From Trochalopteron elliotii (Eukaryota > Chordata > Aves > Passeriformes > Leiothrichidae): 64,000 nt of DNA. The stretch lies in assembly GCA_024734555.1 (NCBI GenBank), contig JANPWX010000098.1:865668-929667 (forward strand), in the 5' to 3' direction. The translations under genes and the position numbers were made by a program. Under the pieces are notes generated by a model. The model had not been told where the DNA came from. It saw nothing but the letters and a program-made list of their open reading frames with translations, and ran no database searches. Of this stretch, positions 55,248-64,000 are shown piece by piece (within the stretch, counting starts at the first letter, position 1; each line of letters starts with the position of its first letter).

Positions 55248-57033
55248 CAGTTCATCCTCGCCCCTTTTTCCAAATGTGAGCTCCTTCTGGAAGAGAGATT
55301 CACATGGACCAGGACTCCTTGATGAAGCAGCATCACTCATTGGCAGCTATGATTTCCCGCAGACCACAGAGAGTTTTCCTTTCTCCACTGTGGAATCAGC
55401 GAACATGACCCTAAATGCCACAAGCAAAGACCCTCTGGGTGGACACACTGTCTGGCAAGTTGTTCTGATTGCTTTCCTCACTGGGATCCTTGCACTGGTG
55501 ACCATCATAGGAAACATCTTAGTGATTGTTGCATTTAAGGTTAACAAACAATTGAAAACAGTCAACAACTACTTCTTGTTGAGCCTTGCTTGTGCAGATT
55601 TGATCATCGGTGTTCTTTCCATGAATCTTTATACCACATACATCATCATGGACCACTGGGCTTTGGGAAGTTTGGCCTGTGATCTTTGGCTCTCCATTGA
55701 CTATGTCGCCAGTAATGCCTCTGTCATGAATCTCCTCGTGATAAGTTTTGACAGGTATTTTTCCATCACTAGGCCACTAACATACAGAGCCAAACGAACA
55801 ACCAAAAGGGCTGGGGTAATGATTGGTTTAGCATGGATCGTCTCTTTTGTTCTTTGGGCCCCTGCCATCTTGTTTTGGCAGTATTTTGTCGGGGAGAGGA
55901 CTGTGCCTCCTGATGAATGTTTCATCCAGTTTCTAACTGAACCTATCATCACTTTCGGCACTGCCATAGCTGCCTTTTATTTGCCGGTCACCATTATGAG
56001 TATTTTGTACTGGAGGATCTACAAGGAGACGGAGAAACGCACCAAAGAGTTAGCAGGGCTCCAGGCCTCGGGCAGTGAAGCAGAGGCAGCACGCTTCGTG
56101 CACCAGACAGGCAGCTCCCGCAGCTGCAGCAGCTACGAGCTGCAGCGGCAGAACATGAAACGCTCCGCCCGAAAGAAATACAGACGCTGCCACTTCTGGC
56201 TCACCATGAAGAGCTGGGAACCCAGCACAGATCAGGGGGACCAAGAGCACAGCAGCAGTGACAGCTGGAACAACAACGATGCTGCTGCCTCCCTTGAAAA
56301 TTCAGCCTCCTCTGACGAAGAAGACATTGCTGCAGAGACCAGAGCCATCTACTCAATCGTGCTGAAGCTTCCTGGTCACAGTGCTATCCTCAATTCCACA
56401 AAACTACCCTCCTCGGAAGATTTGCATGAGTCAGGGGATGAACTGCAGAAATCTGACACAGAATCGAAGGAAAAGAAACCTAAAAAATTGCACCCTCCCA
56501 AAAGCATTCAGGATGGTGGAAATTTCCAAAAGAGCTTTACTAAGCTTCCAATTGAACCAGAATCAGAAGAGACAACCACAGCTTCTGATGGCATCTCATC
56601 AGTGACCAAGACATCGACAGCCCTGCCCTTGTCCTTTAAGGAAGCAACCCTGGCAAAAAAGTTTGCCTTGAAGACCAGAAGTCAGATCACAAAACGAAAA
56701 CGAATGTCACTTATCAAGGAAAAGAAAGCGGCACAGACGCTCAGTGCCATTTTGTTTGCCTTCATCATTACCTGGACCCCATATAACATCATGGTTCTGG
56801 TGAACACTTTTTGCAGCTGTATCCCCAAAACTTTCTGGAACCTGGGGTATTGGCTTTGCTACATCAATAGCACAGTGAACCCCATGTGCTATGCACTGTG
56901 TAACAAAACATTCAGAAACACTTTCAAGATGCTGCTGCTGTGCCAGTGTGACAAACGAAAACGACGCAAACAGCAGTATCAGCAAAGGCAGTCTGTCATT
57001 TTTCACAAGCGGATCCCTAGGGAGGCTTCATAA
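55231..57033 (+). CDS. CHRM3: Muscarinic acetylcholine receptor M3
   Basis: Complete 600-residue class A GPCR for acetylcholine. M3 couples through Gq/11 to phospholipase C and calcium in smooth muscle, glands and neurons. The extracellular N-terminus (1-76) has sequons at N5, N6, N15, N58 and N62. Helices lie at about 77-100, 112-136, 150-171, 193-215, 238-262, 499-524 and 534-555; the third loop is long (about 263-498). Visible ligand-site residues are D157, Y158, N162, W209, T241, T244, W515, Y518, N519, Y540 and Y544. DRY is at 174-176, NPMCY at 550-554, the helix 3 to loop 2 disulfide pair is C150 and C230, and the tail has C571, C573 and a basic KRKRRK block. I chose the ATG at 55231 because it aligns with the mammalian start (MxxxNNS) and follows a splice acceptor. 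An in-frame upstream ATG at 55132 would add 33 residues translated from the pyrimidine tract. Human M3 is about 590 residues. Oddity: loop 3 reads FCSCIP, one residue shorter than the usual CxxC. No frameshift or internal stop. Confidence 0.97.
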   Translation: MIMQNNSSSSPLFPNVSSFWKRDSHGPGLLDEAASLIGSYDFPQTTESFPFSTVESANMTLNATSKDPLGGHTVWQVVLIAFLTGILALVTIIGNILVIVAFKVNKQLKTVNNYFLLSLACADLIIGVLSMNLYTTYIIMDHWALGSLACDLWLSIDYVASNASVMNLLVISFDRYFSITRPLTYRAKRTTKRAGVMIGLAWIVSFVLWAPAILFWQYFVGERTVPPDECFIQFLTEPIITFGTAIAAFYLPVTIMSILYWRIYKETEKRTKELAGLQASGSEAEAARFVHQTGSSRSCSSYELQRQNMKRSARKKYRRCHFWLTMKSWEPSTDQGDQEHSSSDSWNNNDAAASLENSASSDEEDIAAETRAIYSIVLKLPGHSAILNSTKLPSSEDLHESGDELQKSDTESKEKKPKKLHPPKSIQDGGNFQKSFTKLPIEPESEETTTASDGISSVTKTSTALPLSFKEATLAKKFALKTRSQITKRKRMSLIKEKKAAQTLSAILFAFIITWTPYNIMVLVNTFCSCIPKTFWNLGYWLCYINSTVNPMCYALCNKTFRNTFKMLLLCQCDKRKRRKQQYQQRQSVIFHKRIPREAS

Positions 57034-57051
57034 AATAGTATTTTTTAAACA

Positions 57052-57057
57052 AATAAA
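57052..57057 (+). terminator. Proximal AATAAA hexamer after the stop
   Basis: AATAAA lies 19 bases after the stop codon and 15 bases before the G-rich repeat. It lacks an obvious U/GU-rich downstream element, and a 3'UTR this short would be unusual, so it is probably weak or unused. Confidence 0.2.
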
Positions 57058-57071
57058 AAAATAACAAAGCA

Positions 57072-57180
57072 GGGATGGGATGGGACAGGATGGGATGGGA
57101 CAGGATAGGACAGAATGGGATGGTACAGGACAGGGCAGAATGGGCAGAATAGTAAGGGATGGGACGGGATGGGTTGGAAC
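57072..57180 (+). repeat. GGGAY pentanucleotide repeat with G-quadruplex motif
   Basis: Twenty-one 5-base units plus one 4-base unit, consensus GGGAT or GGGAC with degenerate AGGAC and AGAAT units toward the middle. G3 tracts at 57072, 57077, 57082, 57092 and 57097 have loops of 2, 2, 7 and 2 bases, which fits the canonical G3N1-7 pattern on the transcribed-sense strand. The array starts 39 bases after the M3 stop codon, so it would be in the mRNA. Confidence 0.9.
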
Positions 57181-57215
57181 TGGAAGGTGGTTCTGGGGTG
57201 CTGATTCTATGATTT
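57164..57215 (+). mobile_element. Possible remnant of a CR1 3' tail
   Basis: GGGTTGGAACTGGAAGGT followed by CTGATTCTATGATTT resembles a CR1 sense 3' end with about 14 internal bases missing. It abuts the GGGAY repeat. The match is short, so this is tentative; the ATTCTATG tail is the strongest part. Confidence 0.4.
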
Positions 57216-59179
57216 AAACATCAAGACATGAAAGCAGCTGCCAGGCTTATTTATCCTTTCGATAAATCCAGTTTAATATAAAAGTCAATCCATATTCAGC
57301 AAAAACTAAGAAAACTCAACATTTTTACTAAGGAGTGAAAGATTTAATAAAGTTTTCCTACGAATTTGTGAGAAGCTGTATAGCAATTATAAACCCATTA
57401 CTGATCTGCCCATCTCTTTGATTATAATCAGCTCTGGGATCTCAGGTAAGCACATCTAGCTAGCCCAACTCTTCTTTTTTCCGAGGAATCTGACAACTTT
57501 CAATCCAAGTTTATACAGATGTAGCAAGCTAGCGAAACAAGATTATGAAATTATTTGAGACACTGTATAGGTTGAAAAATTGCCTCTTGTTAACCCAGTA
57601 GAGCTCCCTGTCTGCTTCTCTTCTGATATATTGTTAGTCGTCCCCCTGATTCCTGATTTCTGAGTATCTATGTGTGCAGCTGATGTTATTATATGTGTGT
57701 GAGTGTGTATGTGTGCATAGCATACATTCACACCTGTGAAATGCACACATACCAGGAAAGAGGTGACCTGTTGTTCTAGGTTTTACAGGGACCCCATCAT
57801 GATTACATGTGATTGAAATTTTTAAAAAGTCAGAAAATCATGTTATAAGTATACATCTCATTATTTCCCACCTGAAATTCAAGTTTATCTCTGGAACCAA
57901 AACATGGTGTCCACATTTCACACTGAGAAATCCGAAACATAGCCTGTGAGCTTACAGAGTTTTATAATGGGGTACTTGCCCAGTAGAACCTTAATCTTGA
58001 GCACAGAGTTAATCCTCAAAGTGATCAGGCCTCTTTAAGAGATACAAAGGGGAAAGGGATTGCAGGCTGCCTTCAGGGAAGAGCGTGGAGCTATCTTTGC
58101 AGGGCACAGGGCAATGAGAACCCAGATCTGGGCTGCACGGTACCAATGCTCAAAGGGAGCTGCTCAGGAGCCAGGCAGGCACAGCCATCAGCAGCAGTCC
58201 CGTGTCCTGCTGGGGAGGCTGTGATGCTGCCAGGCACACACGGCTCCTGCAACACCTTGTCCTGGGCTGCACCATGGGGATGCACACCCTCCTCAGAGGC
58301 AGCTCAGATCCTGTGTGCAGGATCTGTATGGCTTCCAATGAAAGTTCGAGTTGTAATTTTCTGACAAAAGTTGGTGGAGCCCCGCTGCTTGCACTGTCTG
58401 CCCAGGTGATCTTCAGATGCAAATGATTTGTTTCAGAGAAATGCTCTATTTTTTCACGTGAAGGATGCTCACTAAAAAGTGTTTGTTTTTCACAACCTGT
58501 TTTAAAAATCATCAGGAGAAGTGCACCTAAATCCGTTTGACGCCAGGTTACTTGGTGGTGTGAAAAATGTGATATTGCCAATTTGTAACCTGGCAATTTT
58601 TGATAAAGACAATTTTAAAAGGGCTTTAATATTTATAGTTTAGACATGACCAGTATTTCCTGGTATTTGTGATGTGGTCTGCACCAAACATGATTTATAA
58701 AAGTCAGAGGTCCCCTGGGGAAAGGATTGTACTTTAAACTGTTGCTCTAAATCTGATTTAGTTACGTGTTGAAAGATTATTTTGTATTCTCCTTTGAACT
58801 GACCAAAATTTGCTTTTTTTTTTTTTTAATTGCTTAGACTCTTATTTGCTGAAAATAAAACAAGTATCTTATTTTACAAAGGGGCATCAGTGTTGTGAAC
58901 ACAGAACTGATGTTAAAGCTGCTTTTGTATTCAGTGTGAGATGGTGTTTACAGATGATTTTGACAACAGTGGAAATATATTAAATGGTGTCTGTGTATCT
59001 GAACTATTTAATTTTGTGTTATGTTCATATGAAGAAATATTTATACATATTTCACCAAATGTTTTATTTAATGTTGATAAATATTGCTCTTCAGTCTTCA
59101 GCTGTAGTGTCCTTTTAAAGTGATTCATAAAGGTCTGCTTGAGAAATGAATAGACTCTACCTAGCTTTCTTGTCATTAA

Positions 59180-59185
59180 AATAAA
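59180..59185 (+). terminator. Candidate poly(A) signal for CHRM3
   Basis: AATAAA followed within 10 to 30 bases by the GU-rich stretch TTTTGTATGAGTTGTTT, the expected arrangement for cleavage near 59200. The upstream AATAAA at 58854-58859 is an alternative, with a GUGUUGUG about 30 bases downstream. Transcript data are needed to choose. Confidence 0.4.
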
Positions 59186-59205
59186 TTCTCTTTTGTATGA
59201 GTTGT

Positions 59206-62200
59206 TTAAAATATCTACCCAAAAGTAATCTCATAAATTATATTCTAAATCTACTGCAAGTACAATTTTAGTACAAAAAGGAAAAAAGTTAAAGTTTCAT
59301 CTGTGTCACAAGTGCATCTTGAACTAAAGATACCAGAATTGTTTTGCTAGTTTGCTAGCCACATACAAGGCACCCATGTTGCAAGGAAAACTAATTACCT
59401 TTATTTATAGAAAGAAGCATCTATTTGAAATATATTCATTACTCAAGTTGACCTAAAAATGTTTTAACATTTAAATATATATCTATATCTAATATATATT
59501 GCCATATAATTATATTCTGATATCTAGAGTAGTGCTGTGCCCCTAATACACAAAATGTGAGAGCATGTAAGGAAGCCAGAATTCATCGGGGGATTTATGG
59601 TATATTAGTATTGATTTTAAAATGGGAAACTATTATTTTTATTGAACTTAAGCTTCCTTGAAAGCATCTGTCACCACTGTTTACATAATAGGAAGAGTTA
59701 AATCCTTGGATTGTTTTAACAGAGAAATAAACAACCTGTCTTTTGATGTGTGAACAGGCTTTAAAATGTTATTTACAGGTATCATAAAATGTGTATTTAA
59801 CACATATTGTAGCATACATCAATTTAGTTATTATTTATTTAATGGAATATGCACTATAAAATATTGAGAATTTGGCTGTGTTACAAGTACAGTGGGCATC
59901 AATTTAATTTGTATTTTATATGTTTCTGTGTTTGCTTTAAATCAATTCACACACAAAAATTTTAGCTGTATGCACTAGTGGAAATATTATTTATGAACAC
60001 AGGTGCACATAATAGGTTGCAGAAGAAGAACATGCAAGACCAATGACACAGAATTACTTTTAAGAAATACGAATGTTGTAATATTTCATCTTTTTTGAGG
60101 AAAATTAAATCAGAAACACAGTAGAAAGCATCATTCAAATGGCAGACAAGCAGCTCAGTCCCATTAACTCTCCTCACAGCTCTGAAAGCTGGCTTTTCAG
60201 AGACCAGTCTCCATTAATTGCAATAATACAAGATTAGACTGCATATGAAGAGGACCAAAAAGTCAGAAGTGATAGCCAGGCAGGAGCCATTGGGTAGTCT
60301 GGAGAAAGCTTTGTAGAATAGACCCCAATCACTGTCAGCCTCTGAACAGGCAACAAAATACATTATAATATATGTTTGGCTTTTCAGCATAAAATTGTGA
60401 TAGAAGTTTATTACTTCTGTACTAGTATAGACAGTGAGAGATGTCTGAAGATCTGAGGGCAGGGGCCATGGTGCATGAAACACTTTTTCCTACTCCTGCA
60501 GAACAACAAAAGTAAACTACAAATCAGTCTGGCACTGTTCTAAAGCCAAAAAAATACAGGAAAGCCCTGAGTAGTTCCCAGGAGCTAAACTTGTGGATCT
60601 ATGTAACCTAAACCATAAATGGCCTAAAGAGTTCTGGCAGGAGGAATATGCACACAGATATTCTGAGAGAATTGGTGACCTTTCTCAATTATTTACAGCT
60701 TCATTTTCCTACTTTGCTGTCTTGATTATTGTGTTTCTTTACTTATTCTGCAAGAATATTCTAAAAAGTCTTGGTCCATTATCAACCTTCTATATCTAAA
60801 AATACAAGTGGAGCTCTCAAAGTACACTTGTTTTTCCTCTACAGAATGCAAACATCAAAGAAAAAGGAAGTTTTTAACTTTTTTTCCCTAATCAGCAGCA
60901 TCAATAGTTTTAAAAAGTTATTATTCTGCTACCCTATATATAGTAAGGATGGTCAAGCATTGTCATACTATTTATAAACTGCTTTTCAATCACCTCTTAA
61001 CCCATCTGACTATTTATGCATCACTGTTCATGTTTATATTTGAGATTCTAAAACCTCATTTTCTTGCAGATGGCTCCTAGATTCTTATGCTAAAATGTGC
61101 TCTACAAGCCTGCCTTGTTATCAGGTGGTTTTTTTTTTTCCTTTCACAATCTCCCTATGCAAAGCTACATTTTCAAAATTACATTATCAAAAGACACTTT
61201 ACTAATTTCAGGAGTTGTATAGTGTTGAGATCTGATACTTTCTTTTCTAAAGATCTATAAAACATATCAAAAACAACTGAAGAAGGCTTCACATTTGCCA
61301 GGTCCTTATTGGCAGGAATGGTCTGTGCCACAAATGGGCTGTTCACCAAGCCTGACCAAGGGATGACCTGTCCCTAGGAATGTTCTCCCAAACCCCCACT
61401 ATCTTGAACTTCACACAGTTCATGAATCCTCATGTGCTTTAATGCATTGGGAAATTTAAAAATACCATACATATTCATTGTGGTAGTTCTGAATATTCTT
61501 TGACCCATGCAAATCTACTGTCCCTATTCCACAACCTGCTTCCACCTTCTGTGATTTTCTATTTTATATATTTTTTTATCTTTTATGTATTTGCCCGTTC
61601 AAATACCACTGCACTGGCTCCTGGGAGCAGGTCAAAGTGATACATATTTGTAGGTTGCTTTTGTTAGCCCAAAGGGTATACAGAGATGTCTGGTGGAGCT
61701 GAGGTGTTTGTGATGATGTCTGCCTTTTCTGACTCATGGACTGCACTCCCATGATACCCAAACACTTCTGTTTGGAAGCTTAGATAAGGCATGCATGACA
61801 TTCAGGTTTTCATGGAATTAAAAACTTTATTTAACTAGGATGTTCTTCCTTGTAGCAGGCATAGATCATTTATAGCATATGAACTTTTCTACTTCTACAT
61901 TTTTGAGCTGCGAGAAAGATATTGGGCAAAATGCTAATTTGTAATGTCTGGTACTTGGGCATTTTTGTACTTCAGCTTTTAAAGTAAGGCAGAGATAATG
62001 CAGTTGTGCTATTTGTTGAAAACAAATTGAGTATGAATGGGAATTCTACACTTTTTTCATTTTATTTCATACACCATGGCACTGCAACTGGCTGAGATTG
62101 AGCATCACAGTATTTGATGTCACTGACAGCTCTTCACAATCTTAACCGGCATACTCATTACCTGTGCTGTACTGGCATTCAGGACTTTGCTCTTCATCAC

Positions 62201-64000
62201 TCACACTACACATTCAAAATATAACAGATTGTATTTTTTTTTCTCAAGAAATATCATTGTAGTTATTTCCAGATACGTTCCTAGATGCGCTTGAGGATGC
62301 TTTGCTAAATTTTAGATATTAAGATGGCTCAAGAGAGCCAATCCCTGTCAGGGGTTGTTAAACGGAAGGAGCACAGGTAACATGGGAAAACATTGAGAGA
62401 AGTGCTACTTATTCCATGGCCTATTCCAACATGGATTGTATGGTATGTATATTGTACCTATACATCTCCATGCACTATGCATATGTCAGAAGGATAACAT
62501 ATGTGTGACTCTGCTGTGCATGTACATACAGAGAGTTGTACCACATCTAGAGCAATGTTTACAACTGTATGTACAGACTTATGCTGGGATTGTCAGCCAT
62601 AGTAAACATTGCCATTGATGCCTCATCAGTTGTAACTGGACAGTGAAACTGTGTAAAAGTCTCCTCTGCTTATCTGCAAGAAAAGTTTCCACATCTTTCC
62701 TTAGTGCATATTTTTTACAATTGCATTGTCTTTATTTCTGGATATGGTGTTTTCAGTGTATTGACCTGGCTTTTTAGACATTACCCAAAATTTAGAAATG
62801 CATGAGCCTATTTCACTTATTGAGCTATTGCATCAAGGCTGCACTAGGTTTGACTACATTACATTACCCAAACTCACACTGCTTTTTTTCAAATAAGAAA
62901 AAAAGACCTCTTAGACTAGATTCTATCTAAGTTCATGTGAGAGAAACTCCTATGCCAATGTGAACATCACTGCCAGTTTCTCAACGTTGAAAGAGAAATC
63001 CAGTCACTATCAAACCAGTTTGAGGCAAATGTCACAAACATAAAAAGGCAAGTCACCACTGCAAATTCTTTGATGTAGGAACAGCACTCCTTCCAGTAGA
63101 AATGAGAGGAGAAAAAAATTACCATCCTCCCTCATCCCATCCTATTGCTCTGCCCTTTCTGTTGCATGATATAATACTTTTCATTTGCCTGGCCCATGGG
63201 TGGAATTTTGCAGGTTTTAAAAACCTCATTCACCTGGTAAGACTAAGAAATACCCACTATATCTAGATCACTCACCCCATTCTGGGTTTCCAAACAATAA
63301 ATCCTTGACTGTGTGGTGCTGGCTTAAGGTAATGTCTTATGAAGATGATGATAAAATGATGATTCAGTCTAACAGTGGTGAGGAGAGGTAACTTTTGCCA
63401 AGCTAGTGAAGCTATAAAATTTACGTAACTTGGCAGAAAGTGTGGAAAAAAACCCAAGACATTTAAAGGCTTTATAGATGTGCACATCCTCCTTGCATAA
63501 GGGTGAATAAATGCGTGTAAACAGTGCCCAAAAAAGTTCAGTGTATGAATGACTCTGTGAGCCAAAAGCATGTGTCACCACCAGCTACACTGTTGGCAGA
63601 GCACCCTGACACCCCACTCAGGCCTCTGTGAAGAGATCCTTGTTATAGTGCTCTAGGACTAAATAAAAAGGCCTCAATTTGTAAGCAGGGCTTGTTTTTC
63701 TGGGTGCATATGCATTTTCCAGGAATTTGATGGGAGATTCTTTCTCTCTCCTGGACCAAAGTTATTTAGTGCACTTTCTGGAATGAAAGTACTCTTGAAA
63801 TGAGCTGGTAATCATCACTCAACCATGCCTAACAATCAGAAAAGCAGGGTATATTACTGTTCCAAGAGAATTTAAATTTATTTTTCAATTCATTCATACA
63901 GGCATAGTTAATTTTCTGAAAATACTCAAAAGATCTGAAAAATTTTACACTATCATTTAAATAAAGTCTCTGGACAAGAATCTGATTCCTTATGTAGTTT
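59206..64000. other. Probable intergenic DNA downstream of CHRM3
   Basis: About 4.8 kb of AT-rich sequence with no recognised gene, RNA or CR1. It contains an ATAT-rich stretch at about 59469-59515 and a T run near 61129-61139. All open frames are 99 residues or shorter and lack recognisable motifs. It could still belong to a longer CHRM3 3'UTR. Confidence 0.5.

Larger units (their letters stand above)
57034..59205 (+). other. CHRM3: Probable CHRM3 3'UTR
   Basis: T-rich sequence on the coding strand directly after the stop, with several ATTTA elements at about 59030-59085. Its extent is inferred: AATAAA signals occur at 57052-57057, 58854-58859 and 59180-59185, and only the last is followed closely by a GU-rich stretch. 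It includes the GGGAY repeat at 57072-57180, a short TG repeat at about 57691-57716, and a GC-richer patch at 58080-58420. Other genes or an intergenic start within this range cannot be excluded. Confidence 0.5.

Noticed and set aside
55347..57006. Antisense and out-of-frame open frames inside the M3 coding exon
   Set aside because: They are shadows of the conserved receptor frame, with no independent support.
1..64000. CRISPR arrays, bacterial operons, prophage, tRNA or rRNA genes
   Set aside because: None seen; the composition, CR1 repeats and intron structure are vertebrate nuclear DNA.

Overview
This 64 kb window is vertebrate nuclear DNA, almost certainly from a bird. It has low GC and few CpGs, several 5'-truncated CR1 LINE fragments with the usual ATTCTATG-type 3' tail, and no prokaryotic-style gene packing. 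It holds one gene I can support: the single coding exon of the muscarinic acetylcholine receptor M3 gene (CHRM3), on the + strand at 55231-57033. It encodes a complete, intact 600-residue class A GPCR.

Layout. Positions 1-55211 contain no coding sequence I can recognise. They most likely form the large intron that precedes the CHRM3 coding exon, since in vertebrates CHRM3 has far-upstream non-coding first exons and one terminal coding exon. This stretch carries four recognisable CR1 pieces (3693-4114 minus, 7322-7403 plus, 7559-8066 minus, 19180-19412 plus), a TAGA/GATA-type microsatellite near 33.9 kb, a TG/TA-rich tract near 50.5 kb, several A or T homopolymers, and candidate regulatory motifs: two CTCF-like sites in convergent orientation and a cluster of three p53-type half-sites. 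A splice acceptor with a good pyrimidine tract ends at 55211. The start codon follows 19 bases downstream. From the stop at 57033 the sequence continues as probable 3'UTR, with a G-rich 5-base tandem repeat just after the stop and candidate poly(A) signals, the best-looking at 59180-59185. From about 59.2 kb to the end I see only AT-rich, apparently intergenic sequence.

The receptor has every landmark of a Gq-coupled M3 receptor: the orthosteric Asp in helix 3, DRY, the TWTPYN segment of helix 6, NPxxY-like NPMCY, a long third loop and a basic tail. Points worth a second look are the missing residue in extracellular loop 3, which turns the usual Cys-x-x-Cys into Cys-Ser-Cys, a tiny upstream ORF overlapping the start codon, and a canonical G-quadruplex motif in the proximal 3'UTR. 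I found no convincing undescribed multi-gene system. Most open frames elsewhere look like chance frames in AT-rich intron. All family statements come from memory of the proteins; no database search was run.
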